Part shown: positions 44,449 to 52,897 of the stretch, one piece after another
How positions within the stretch are numbered: the stretch's first letter is position 1
How the letters are laid out: every line of letters begins with the position of its first letter
NCBI GenBank assembly: GCA_958452935.1
Contig: CAUDVX010000001.1
Location: 124,001 to 188,000 of the forward strand
Length of the DNA: 64,000 nt
Reading direction: 5' to 3'
Origin: an uncultured Collinsella sp.
GTDB taxonomy: Bacteria > Actinomycetota > Coriobacteriia > Coriobacteriales > Coriobacteriaceae
The notes under the pieces: generated by a model
What the model was told of the DNA's origin: nothing
The model's input: only the letters and a program-made list of their open reading frames with translations
The model's database searches: none
Position numbers and translations under genes: made by a program

Positions 44449-45346
44449 TGCAAAGAAACGTGGCGGATTGGGACGTGGACTCAATGCTTTGGTCTCAGAG
44501 GCCGAGTATGAGACCGGTGGTTCGGCTGCATCGACTTCAAATGCCGCATCTGAAACAAAACTTCCTATTGAGGATATCGTTCCCAACCCTAATCAGCCGC
44601 GAATTCACTTTAACGAAACTGAACTTCGCGAGTTGAGCGAGTCAATCCAAGAACATGGCGTTTTGCAGCCGTTGTTGGTTCGCAAGCATGGAAATGGCTA
44701 TGAGATTATTGCGGGTGAGCGTCGTTACCAGGCGTCAAAGCTTGCTGGTCTTGAGGAACTGCCTGTCATCATTAAAGAAGTTAATGATGAGGAAATGCTC
44801 GCTCTTGCACTTATCGAGAATCTTCAGCGTTCTGATTTGAATCCCGTCGAAGAGGCGAAGGGTTATCGTCAGCTCATTGATGCCAGCGGCATGACACAAG
44901 AGGCGTTATCAAAGGCTGTCAGTAAGTCTCGTTCCGCAATTACAAATTCACTTCGTTTGCTAGATCTTCCGGAAGTCGTACAGCAGATGATTTTCGAGGG
45001 CAAGCTTACTGCAGGTCATGCAAGGGCGATTCTTGCAGTTCCTTATGAAGATGCCAGGATTCGACTTGCTGAGAAAGTAGTCGCAGAAGGTCTTTCCGTT
45101 AGAGCGACAGAAAATCTTGCTCCGTTGTTTTCTGCCGGAGAGACACCAAGGACCCCGAGGCCAGCAACGCCTCAGTCATTCAAAAAGGCCGCTCGAGTAC
45201 TTCGTCAAGTTTTCAACACGAATGTACGCGTGAAGAGCTCGCGTGGTAAGAACAAAATCGAAATCGAGTTCAAAGACGAGGAGGAGCTCTCCCGTATCCT
45301 TGGTGAAATGATTCAATTTGGGCAGGAGGATCAGGATGAAGAATAA
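44441..45346 (+). CDS. parB: Chromosome partitioning protein ParB (Spo0J)
   Basis: CTP-dependent DNA clamp loading at parS. 301 residues. The N-terminal peptide KKRGGLGRGLNALV contains the ParA-stimulating arginine; the CTP-binding ParB/Srx domain has NPNQPR, AGERRYQASK and ALIENLQRSDLNP; the HTH domain reads GMTQEALSKAVSKSRSAITN; a C-terminal dimerisation domain follows. GTG start overlaps parA. Confidence 0.96.
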   Translation: MPSAKKRGGLGRGLNALVSEAEYETGGSAASTSNAASETKLPIEDIVPNPNQPRIHFNETELRELSESIQEHGVLQPLLVRKHGNGYEIIAGERRYQASKLAGLEELPVIIKEVNDEEMLALALIENLQRSDLNPVEEAKGYRQLIDASGMTQEALSKAVSKSRSAITNSLRLLDLPEVVQQMIFEGKLTAGHARAILAVPYEDARIRLAEKVVAEGLSVRATENLAPLFSAGETPRTPRPATPQSFKKAARVLRQVFNTNVRVKSSRGKNKIEIEFKDEEELSRILGEMIQFGQEDQDEE

Positions 45347-45590
45347 GGTTCTCGCGGTCGTTGCGTTGGCAACCACCGTTGTCGCTGGTGCCTTTGCTGG
45401 TTATAAGCTTGCGACAGATGATGAACTTCGAGGTCGACTGTTGCGCGGAGCTCAGGATATCGTCGATACATCTAAGAAGAAAATGGATGTGATGACCGAA
45501 GACGTCGCTATGCGCACTGCTCAGGTGACTAAGAATCCCAAGATTAACCAAGACTGGGTTAACCATCAATGGGAAAATGTGGGTTTTTAG
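45336..45590 (+). CDS. Small single-span protein of unknown function
   Basis: 84 residues starting MKNKVLAVVALATTVVAGAF with AGGAGG upstream; overlaps parB by 11 bp, so it is translated with it. The N-terminal span (4-22) has no lipobox Cys, so it is a signal anchor. The rest is soluble and charged (ELRGRLLRGAQDIVDTSKKK), ending NHQWENVGF. Reminiscent of YtxH-type small proteins but no family is assigned. Confidence 0.75.
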   Translation: MKNKVLAVVALATTVVAGAFAGYKLATDDELRGRLLRGAQDIVDTSKKKMDVMTEDVAMRTAQVTKNPKINQDWVNHQWENVGF

Positions 45591-45619
45591 GTACCTAACA
45601 ATTACTCGCCTATTCTATA

Positions 45620-45660
45620 GGGGTCCTTGTCTGAATACCGGAACAAGGACCCCTTATTTC
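45620..45660 (+). terminator. Terminator of the parAB operon
   Basis: GGGGTCCTTGT/ACAAGGACCCC stem followed by TTATTTC. Confidence 0.88.
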
Positions 45661-45715
45661 TTCCGAAATAGTCGTTGAACAATCGTGTGATGCGGATAGC
45701 TGATTGATATGAAAC

Positions 45716-45745
45716 GGCCTCGGTTGCAATTAAACAACCGAGGCC
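45716..45745 (-). terminator. rlmN terminator
   Basis: Perfect 11-bp stem GGCCTCGGTTG/CAACCGAGGCC, 40 bp after the rlmN stop on the minus strand. The T-run is short. Confidence 0.75.
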
Positions 45746-45751
45746 ATTCGA

Positions 45752-45767
45752 TGTTTCACATGAAACG
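45752..45767. promoter_or_regulatory. Degenerate parS-like site after parB
   Basis: TGTTTCACATGAAACG differs from the perfect parS at two of 16 positions. Lies in the gap between the parAB and rlmN terminators, not in a gene. Confidence 0.5.
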
Positions 45768-45784
45768 TTTGGGGTGAGTCTCCC

Positions 45785-46837
45785 CTATGCGTTCTTTTGA
45801 ACCTTGAAACGTTGCTTCAGCTGACCGCAGGCGGCATCGATATCATTGCCGCGAGAATTACGGATCGTGGTCTCGATGCCACGAGACTCAAGGCGACGCT
45901 GAAGATCCTCAACCTTATGAATCGGCGACGGCTTGAGCGGGCTGCCCTCGATGTCGTTAAGCTGAATTAGGTTAACGTGGCACAGGGTTCCCTCGCAGAA
46001 GTCGCAGAGCGCCTGCATTTCGGGATTCGTATCGTTGACGCCTTCGATCATGGCGTACTCATAGGTCGGGCGGCGGCCCGTCTTTTCGGTGTAGAGCTGC
46101 AGCGCCTCATGAAGGCGCAGGAGCGTGTACTTCTTGACGCCAGGCATGATCTTGTTGCGCGTGGACTGGATGGCGGAGTGCAACGACACAGCGAGCGTAA
46201 ACTGCTCGGGAATGTCGGCAAACTTGCGAATGCCAGGAATAACACCGCTGGTAGAGACAGTAAGGTGACGGGCTCCAATACCGATACCGTCGGGATCGTT
46301 AAGGATGCGCAGTGCCTTGAGAACCTCGTCGTAGTTAGCAAAGGGCTCGCCCTGGCCCATGAAAACGACGCTTGTTGCACGCTCGCCAAAATCATTCGAG
46401 ACGTGCAACACCTGGTCGACGATCTCCTGGGCTGTCAGCGAGCGCTTGAGGCCGTTAAGGCCTGTGGCACAAAATGCACAACCCATGCCACAGCCAGCCT
46501 GAGTAGAAACGCAGACGGAAAGCTTGTTACGACGGGGCATACCGACAGTCTCGACGGAAATGCCGTCGTGGTACTCGAGCAGATACTTGCGAGAGCCATC
46601 TTTGGAAACCTGTTTGGTGAGTTCAGTCGGCGTGTCGAAGGCAAATGCCTCTTTAAGCTGCTCGCGGAAAGCCTTAGGAAGGTTGGTCATATCGTCAAAC
46701 GAACAAACGTTCTTCTCAAAGACCCATTCGATGAGCTGCTTCGCGCGGAAGGCGGGCTGGCCGAGTTCGGCCACAAGCTCGCGAATATCGTTTTGGCTCA
46801 AGTCGCGAATGTCCTGAGATTTAGTCCTGGGATTCAT
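45785..46837 (-). CDS. rlmN: 23S rRNA (adenine-C2) methyltransferase RlmN
   Basis: Radical-SAM enzyme that methylates A2503 of 23S rRNA and A37 of some tRNAs. 350 residues. The Fe-S cysteines lie in GCGMGCAFCATG near residue 115; the methyl-carrying Cys lies near the C-terminus (DIDAACGQL). FMGQGEPFANYDEV is diagnostic. Starts MNPRTKSQDIRDLS with AAAGG upstream. Divergent from ddl; single gene. Confidence 0.95.
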   Translation of the reverse strand: MNPRTKSQDIRDLSQNDIRELVAELGQPAFRAKQLIEWVFEKNVCSFDDMTNLPKAFREQLKEAFAFDTPTELTKQVSKDGSRKYLLEYHDGISVETVGMPRRNKLSVCVSTQAGCGMGCAFCATGLNGLKRSLTAQEIVDQVLHVSNDFGERATSVVFMGQGEPFANYDEVLKALRILNDPDGIGIGARHLTVSTSGVIPGIRKFADIPEQFTLAVSLHSAIQSTRNKIMPGVKKYTLLRLHEALQLYTEKTGRRPTYEYAMIEGVNDTNPEMQALCDFCEGTLCHVNLIQLNDIEGSPLKPSPIHKVEDLQRRLESRGIETTIRNSRGNDIDAACGQLKQRFKVQKNA

Positions 46838-46922
46838 GGAAGCCTTTCGATTTTGGGGAAACGTAGAGGGTATCGCTACAATATGGTATCAGCTGCAGAA
46901 ATTATAGAGGAGGAGTCTGCCC

Positions 46923-47888
46923 ATGCCGGGTAAAAGCCTAGAGAACATGCACGTAGCGGTCTTGGCGGGCGGTCATTCCGCCGAGCGCGAGATCTCGCTC
47001 AATTCGGGAAAGAACGTCGTGGTGGCCTTGAAGGAGGCTGGCTACACTTCGGTGGAGCTGCTCGACACGGCTGCCGATGATTTTATGGTAACCATGGCGA
47101 CCGGCGGCTTTGACGTGGCGTTTATCGCCATGCACGGCGCCGGCGGTGAGGATGGTGCCATGCAGGGTGCCATGGAGACCCTGGGTATCCCCTACACGGC
47201 CTCGGGCGTGCTCGCGAGCGCCTGCGGTGCCGACAAGGAGGTCTCGAAGCTCCTGTATGCCAAGGCGGGCATTCCCGTTGCCCCCGGCCTTGCGCTCGAA
47301 GTGGGCGATGAAGTCGATATCGATCATATCGTCGAGGTTTGTGGCGAGCGCTGCTTTGTGAAGCCGGCCGTCAACGGTTCCAGCTATGGCATTTCCCTGG
47401 TCCATGAGCCCTCCGAGCTACCCGCGGCCATCGCCAAGGCGTTTGAGTACGGCGATAAAGTGCTGGTCGAGAAGTGCATCGAGGGTACCGAGATCACCGT
47501 CGGCGTATACGGCGAGGATGACGTGCGCGCACTGCCGATCGTTGAGATTCGTAAGCCCGAGGACTGCGAGTTCTACGATCTGGACGTGAAGTATGTGGAC
47601 CCCACGGACATCCATCGCATTCCGGCACAGATTTCGCCCGAGAACTACGCTCGTGCCCAGGAGCTAGCCTGTGCCGCCCATAGGGCGCTCGGTTGCTTGG
47701 GCATCTCGCGCAGCGATTTTATCGTGAGCGAGGACGGCCCCGTTATCCTCGAGACCAATACCATTCCCGGCATGACCGATACGTCGCTGTATCCGGATGA
47801 GATCCGCCACACCGACGACATGACGTTCCCGCAGGTCTGTGACAGCCTGATCCGTATGGGTCTTCGTCGAGCGGGCGTTGCATGCTAA
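46923..47888 (+). CDS. ddl: D-alanine-D-alanine ligase
   Basis: Makes the D-Ala-D-Ala dipeptide of peptidoglycan. 321-residue ATP-grasp enzyme: AVLAGGHSAEREISLNSGKN near the start, MHGAGGEDGAMQG, KPAVNGSSYGIS and LETNTIPGMT (Mg and substrate loops). The loop reads EFYDLDVKY; a Tyr at this place is typical of D-Ala-D-Ala rather than D-Ala-D-lactate ligases, so vancomycin susceptibility is expected. GAGGAGG before the ATG. It overlaps dinG by seven bases. Confidence 0.95.
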   Translation: MPGKSLENMHVAVLAGGHSAEREISLNSGKNVVVALKEAGYTSVELLDTAADDFMVTMATGGFDVAFIAMHGAGGEDGAMQGAMETLGIPYTASGVLASACGADKEVSKLLYAKAGIPVAPGLALEVGDEVDIDHIVEVCGERCFVKPAVNGSSYGISLVHEPSELPAAIAKAFEYGDKVLVEKCIEGTEITVGVYGEDDVRALPIVEIRKPEDCEFYDLDVKYVDPTDIHRIPAQISPENYARAQELACAAHRALGCLGISRSDFIVSEDGPVILETNTIPGMTDTSLYPDEIRHTDDMTFPQVCDSLIRMGLRRAGVAC

Positions 47889-50776
47889 TCGAGGACGCTG
47901 TTTCGTCGGGAACGCCGCAGTTTGTCATCGATTCCTATGCCACGCTTGCCGAGCGCGCCAAAACCCAATCGTTTGGTCTCATCGAGGAAGATGTTATCGT
48001 CCTCGATACCGAGACCACGGGTCTTTCGGTGCAGGACAATGAACTGATCGAGATATCGGCGGCCCGCCTTTCGGGCCGCGAGATCGTCGACCGGTTCGAT
48101 ACCTTCGTGCATCCCAAGCAGCTGATTCCCGCCGAGATTACCGAACTCACGAGCATTACAAACGCCGATGTGGCAGATGCCCCATCGGCCGTCGAGGCCG
48201 TGGCCGCTCTCGCCGATTTTGTCGGCGGCTGCCCGGTGATCGCACATAACGCCACCTTCGACCGCTCGTTTATCGAGTCGGTCAAGGGCGGTGTCAACGT
48301 CAGCGACATCTGGATCGATTCGCTGGCACTGTCGCGCATCGCGCTTCCGCGCCTGGCCTCGCACAAGCTGTCTTTCATGGCCGACCTGTTTGGCTGCGAT
48401 TCGGTGTCGCACCGCGCCAACGCCGATGTCGACGCCCTGTGTGGCGTATGGCGCGTCTTGCTCGTGGCGCTCACCGACTTGCCCCAGGGCTTAATGGCGC
48501 GCCTGGCCGACATGCATCCCGACGTACCCTGGTCCTATCGTCCCATCTTCTCGTTCTTGGCGGGGCAGAACCCCGGTTCCATCTTCTCTCTCAGCGCCGC
48601 CCGCGCCGACGTACTCAAGGCTGATCGGGCCGATGATCGCGTTGATGCGGACGAGCTACCGGTCCTTAAGATGCCGAGCCGCGAGGAAATCGAGGCGGAC
48701 TATGCCCCGGGCGGCCTGGTTAATCGCATGTATCCCACGTACGAGCCGCGCGATGAGCAGATCGCGATGGCGCTCGAGGTCCGTGACGCACTCGTTACGG
48801 GAACGCATCGCGTGATCGAGGCGGGCACGGGCGTCGGCAAATCGATGGCTTACCTGGTGCCTTTTGCCGAGGCCGCGCGCCGCAACAACATCACGGTTGG
48901 TATCGCGACTAAATCGAATAATCTTGCCGACCAGCTCATGTATCATGAGCTGCCCAAACTTGCCGAGCAACTGGACGGAGGCCTATCGTTTTGCGCCCTC
49001 AAGGGCTATGACCACTATCCATGCTTGCGCAAGCTTGAGCGCATGAGCCGTAGCCAAGTCGAAATTACGACTAAGCGTGATCCTGCCGACACGCTTACGG
49101 CAGTCGCGGTCATCATGGCGTACGTGTGTCAGTCGGCCGATGGCGACCTCGACTCGCTCGGTATTCGCTGGCGCAGCGTCAACCGTCCCGACTTTACGAC
49201 GGCGTCGCGCGAGTGCGCCCGTCGCCTATGCCCGTTTTTCCCCGATAAATGCCTGGTCCACGGCGCCCGCCGTCGCGCGGCGCATGCCGATGTGGTGGTC
49301 ACCAACCATTCCCTGCTGTTCCGCAATGTCGCGGCCGAGGGCAGAATCTTGCCTCCGATTCGTCACTGGGTGATCGATGAGGCCCACTCCATCGAGCGCG
49401 AGGCGCGCCGTCAATGGGCGCGCGTGGTGTCGGCGGATGAATCGCGCGTTCTGTTTGAGCGCCTGGGTGGCTCGAGCACCGGCGCGCTGAGCCAGGTTTC
49501 CCGCGATTTGGCAACCTCGGAGGGCTCTACGCTCTACTTGGGTCTAACCGCCAAGGCGACGTCGACGGTTGCGCGCGCGAGCATGGCAATCGCCGACGTG
49601 TTTGACGGCGTTCGCGAGCTCGGCCGCCGTGCCCGCGGGGGCTATGACAATGCGAACCTATGGATTGGCCCCGAGCTGCGCGAATCTGACGACTGGCATG
49701 ATTTCTTACAGTCGGCCTGCACTGCCATCGACGCATTGGAACAAGCTGACAAGAGCGTCGACGCGCTGGTACAAGCCGTCGCCGCCGACAAGCCCGAGGT
49801 TGTTGTCGACCTGGGTGATATCTCGCGCCGCCTACACGAGCTGGCCGAGAACCTCAAACTCATCATCGACGGTACCGATGAACACTACGTGTACTCGCTG
49901 CAAGTCAATCGCAGATTGCGTGCCGGCGGCGAGTCGATGACCGCGGAGCGCATCGATATTGGCGAGGCCTTGGCAACCGAGTGGTTGCCCGAGGTCCACA
50001 CGGCTATCTTTGCCTCGGCGACCATGACGGTTTCCAAGAGCTTTGAGCACTTTAACCACGCCGTCGGCCTCGATCGCATCGGTGCCTCGACATCATCGTC
50101 GCTGCACTTGGATTCGAGCTACGACTTCGATTCGAATATGGCCGTGGTCGTGGCTGGGGATATCCCCGATCCGCGCGACCGCGAAGGCTATCTTTCGGCG
50201 CTCGAGCGTGTGCTGGTCGACGCTCATCTTGCCATGGGCGGCTCGGTGCTTACGCTGTTCACCAACAGACGTGACATGGAGGAGCTGTACGCTCGCGTCG
50301 AGCCCAAGATGGCTCGTGCGGGTCTGGAACTCAACTGCCAGCAGCGCAACTCGTCTCCTCGTCGTTTGCGCGATCGCTTTATCAACGAACCGACCTCGTC
50401 GCTCTTTGCACTTAAGGCCTTTTGGGAAGGGTTTGATGCCAGCGGAGAGACGCTGCGCTGCGTCATCATCCCCAAGCTGCCGTTCTCGAGCCCCACAGAC
50501 CCGCTCTCATGCGAGCGCAATCTGCGCGAAGACCGCGCTTGGGCGCGCTATTCGCTGCCCGAGGCCGTGCTCGAGGTCAAGCAGGCAGCCGGTCGCCTCA
50601 TTCGCTCATCGACCGATTGTGGCGTACTCATCTTGGCCGACCCGCGCCTGGTGACGAAGGGCTACGGCAAGAAATTCTTAACGTCGCTGCCCACGAGTTC
50701 CTATCAGCGCATCGAGTCGGCACAAATCGGGCACTATCTACAGCTGTGGCGCGCACGCCACGAGCGGCGCCGCTAA
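47882..50776 (+). CDS. dinG: DinG-family helicase with N-terminal DnaQ-like exonuclease domain
   Basis: ATP-dependent DNA helicase of the XPD/DinG class fused to a 3'-5' exonuclease. 964 residues. Exonuclease: VLDTETTGL near residue 40 (DEDD first motif), AHNATFDRSF and HRANADVDAL. Helicase: Walker A EAGTGVGKS near 315 and DEAH (VIDEAHS) near 498. A Cys cluster of C-x4-C-x6-C type around ECARRLCPFFPDKCLVHG, with an earlier Cys, could hold the Fe-S cluster. Starts inside the end of ddl. This fusion is common in Gram-positives; likely roles are R-loop and damage repair. Confidence 0.9.
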   Translation: MLIEDAVSSGTPQFVIDSYATLAERAKTQSFGLIEEDVIVLDTETTGLSVQDNELIEISAARLSGREIVDRFDTFVHPKQLIPAEITELTSITNADVADAPSAVEAVAALADFVGGCPVIAHNATFDRSFIESVKGGVNVSDIWIDSLALSRIALPRLASHKLSFMADLFGCDSVSHRANADVDALCGVWRVLLVALTDLPQGLMARLADMHPDVPWSYRPIFSFLAGQNPGSIFSLSAARADVLKADRADDRVDADELPVLKMPSREEIEADYAPGGLVNRMYPTYEPRDEQIAMALEVRDALVTGTHRVIEAGTGVGKSMAYLVPFAEAARRNNITVGIATKSNNLADQLMYHELPKLAEQLDGGLSFCALKGYDHYPCLRKLERMSRSQVEITTKRDPADTLTAVAVIMAYVCQSADGDLDSLGIRWRSVNRPDFTTASRECARRLCPFFPDKCLVHGARRRAAHADVVVTNHSLLFRNVAAEGRILPPIRHWVIDEAHSIEREARRQWARVVSADESRVLFERLGGSSTGALSQVSRDLATSEGSTLYLGLTAKATSTVARASMAIADVFDGVRELGRRARGGYDNANLWIGPELRESDDWHDFLQSACTAIDALEQADKSVDALVQAVAADKPEVVVDLGDISRRLHELAENLKLIIDGTDEHYVYSLQVNRRLRAGGESMTAERIDIGEALATEWLPEVHTAIFASATMTVSKSFEHFNHAVGLDRIGASTSSSLHLDSSYDFDSNMAVVVAGDIPDPRDREGYLSALERVLVDAHLAMGGSVLTLFTNRRDMEELYARVEPKMARAGLELNCQQRNSSPRRLRDRFINEPTSSLFALKAFWEGFDASGETLRCVIIPKLPFSSPTDPLSCERNLREDRAWARYSLPEAVLEVKQAAGRLIRSSTDCGVLILADPRLVTKGYGKKFLTSLPTSSYQRIESAQIGHYLQLWRARHERRR

Positions 50777-51690
50777 AGCGGACAGGCGAGGGATTTTGCC
50801 ATATCGCACAGACGCTCTGACAGGGCGGGGTCATCCAGGATGCGGATGGCCCCGCCCGCTGCGATTACCTGGCAGAACAGCCAGTGCTCTGACCTATAAC
50901 GCACGGTCACCGTTGCCATGTCTGCCCCGTTTGGCTCAATCGACATGATGCCGGGCCAGTCTAGGCGCTCCGCCAAGGCGCGCGGCATGAGAAGCTTCGC
51001 GCTCCGCTCCGCCTGGGCGAGGGAGTCGTGGAGGGTCGCGGGCTCCGATGCGTGGCGCACGACGGAGTCGTCGGTCAAGACCAGGCCCTCGATTTTATCC
51101 ATACGATAAGTACGCTGTTCGTCGACCGCGACATCCCAGGCAATCAGATACGTTTGGTCGCCGTTTGTTGTGATGCGCAAGGGGTCGACCAAACGCTCGC
51201 GCGCTTGTGTGTCATCCATCGAGCGATATGAGATACGGCAGCGAACGCCGTCCCGAATGGCGCAGCTCAGCTGCTGCCAGTGCGATCCGTGGGCGACGGT
51301 GTCAAAGACGCGCTGGTTGTAGCCGAGCTCTTTGGGAAGAAGGGCGCGCCGTATTCGAGCCGCCGCTTGGGGTTCGATCCCCAATGATTCGAGCTCATGG
51401 TTGAGCACAGCGCCCTCGGCGGCACTCAGGCGCAGCGGTAGCACGCGCCCCGCGTCACCGGTGAGGACCACGCGCTCGCCGCGGCGTTCACAGATAATAC
51501 GTGCACCCGATTCTCGGTCCGCAAGCGTCGAGACGATCTCGAGAATCTCGTCGAGCGATGCCCCCGTGATATCAAAGCGGCTGCAAAGCTCGTCTCGTGT
51601 CATGCCATTCTCGCCGGCGGCGTAGAGGGCCTCCATGATGTCGATGGCGCGCGAGAGTCTTTGCTCGCTGGTGAGTTTACGCACGGGCAT
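50773..51690 (-). CDS. WYL-domain transcriptional regulator, PafC-like
   Basis: Predicted DNA-binding activator. 305 residues: N-terminal winged helix (RLSRAIDIMEALYAAGENG, then RDELCSRFDI), WYL domain at about 150-215 (VDPLRITTNGDQTYLIAWDV in place of the usual Trp-Tyr-Leu stretch) and a C-terminal WCX-type extension. It starts inside the end of the neighbouring gene (14-bp overlap). The pair layout matches PafB/PafC, which control the SOS-independent DNA-damage response in mycobacteria. The dinG-like gene next door is convergent and its stop overlaps this gene's stop. Confidence 0.82.
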   Translation of the reverse strand: MPVRKLTSEQRLSRAIDIMEALYAAGENGMTRDELCSRFDITGASLDEILEIVSTLADRESGARIICERRGERVVLTGDAGRVLPLRLSAAEGAVLNHELESLGIEPQAAARIRRALLPKELGYNQRVFDTVAHGSHWQQLSCAIRDGVRCRISYRSMDDTQARERLVDPLRITTNGDQTYLIAWDVAVDEQRTYRMDKIEGLVLTDDSVVRHASEPATLHDSLAQAERSAKLLMPRALAERLDWPGIMSIEPNGADMATVTVRYRSEHWLFCQVIAAGGAIRILDDPALSERLCDMAKSLACPL

Positions 51691-52699
51691 GCTCGTGCAC
51701 CGTCCTTTCGATGAGGTGATTCCACGCCTGCTTGAGAGAATCGGGAGCGACGGGCCTCATGCCATCCATGGCATGGGCCATGCAAAACGAGGCTGCGGCC
51801 TCAAAGTCGCGCACGTCAACGGTCCAAGTCCACTCTGCTTCGGTGCGCGTGAGTTCGCCTCGTCCGCGTGTGAGACCGATGATCATATCGGCCTGCGCTT
51901 CACGCGCGAACGAGAACGTAGCCGCAACAGGTGGGCGGTCGGCAAAATCGAACTCAAAGAATAAGTAATCGTTGAGGTTGAAATCCGCAGGAATGGCGTA
52001 GACTTTCGAAGGCCTCCAGGCGCGAATGATGCGGTCGCAGCGGAATGTTCTGATATTGTCGGTGGCATTGTCGAGGCCGCAGAAGTATGCCGTACCCTCG
52101 CGCTCGAACATGCCGTAGACGCAAACGGTCCGCTCGCGTTGCTCGCCGCGTCCGTTTTGGTACAAAAAGCGCAGCGCGCAACGCTCGGCAAAGGCACTCC
52201 ATACCGCATCGACGGCGGGAGAGCGGCGGATCGGTGCCTCTCCTGTCGTCGACATGCCGGTGAGGTAGGCAATCTTGGAGCGAATGTCGGCAAGCGGCGC
52301 GGCAAAGGTGGATGAGCCTGCCGCGAGTGTCTGGTCGATGGCGTTGAGCAGGATGTCGGCATCGTCTGCGGTGATGAGACCGCCCGCGGCAAACGTGTGC
52401 TCGCGGTCGATCGTCCACGCGCTCTCCTCGGTTTCCTGCGCTCCGGCAGCACGAACTTCCCTGATAACGATGCCGCGTTCGAGCAGCTTGTCGCGATCGC
52501 GGCGGAACTTGCGCTTGTCTGAGTCGATATTGCCCGAGCCGTACCCCAAATCGGAATCCAGGACGATTTGCTCGGTCGTCAGCGGTTCGGGAGAACTGTT
52601 GAGTACAAAGAAAAGGTTGAGGATGCGCTGAGCCGTTTTATCGAAACCGGGCTCGGGTGCACCCTTTTTAATTGTCGCGGTCGCGTCGCTTGCCGTCAT
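51677..52699 (-). CDS. WYL-domain transcriptional regulator, PafB-like
   Basis: First gene of the WYL pair. 340 residues: HTH at about 20-80 (AQRILNLFFVLNSSPEPLTT, then DSDKRKFRRDRDKLLERGI), a linker, a WYL domain (about 165-235, RCALRFLYQNGRGEQRERTV and GTAYFCGLDN) and a C-terminal domain. GAGGA precedes the ATG. By family knowledge PafB and PafC act together, and WYL domains may sense single-stranded DNA. The N-terminal MTASDATATIKKGAPEPGFD is a disordered extra. Confidence 0.82.
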   Translation of the reverse strand: MTASDATATIKKGAPEPGFDKTAQRILNLFFVLNSSPEPLTTEQIVLDSDLGYGSGNIDSDKRKFRRDRDKLLERGIVIREVRAAGAQETEESAWTIDREHTFAAGGLITADDADILLNAIDQTLAAGSSTFAAPLADIRSKIAYLTGMSTTGEAPIRRSPAVDAVWSAFAERCALRFLYQNGRGEQRERTVCVYGMFEREGTAYFCGLDNATDNIRTFRCDRIIRAWRPSKVYAIPADFNLNDYLFFEFDFADRPPVAATFSFAREAQADMIIGLTRGRGELTRTEAEWTWTVDVRDFEAAASFCMAHAMDGMRPVAPDSLKQAWNHLIERTVHEHARA

Positions 52700-52897
52700 A
52701 GAATCCTCGCATGAGAAGGTCGTTTGATGCCATGATTTTAGTCCGATATGGAGATTAGACTATATCCTTGTCCGCTTGGGGCGTTAAGATACCCAGAATT
52801 CGGCCGTTTGCGCCCGCTCGGGGTATACTTTCGACTATATACGGTTCTAATGTGCATGCATTGGGCCTATTTGTCGGATTATGGATGTGGAGCGCAC

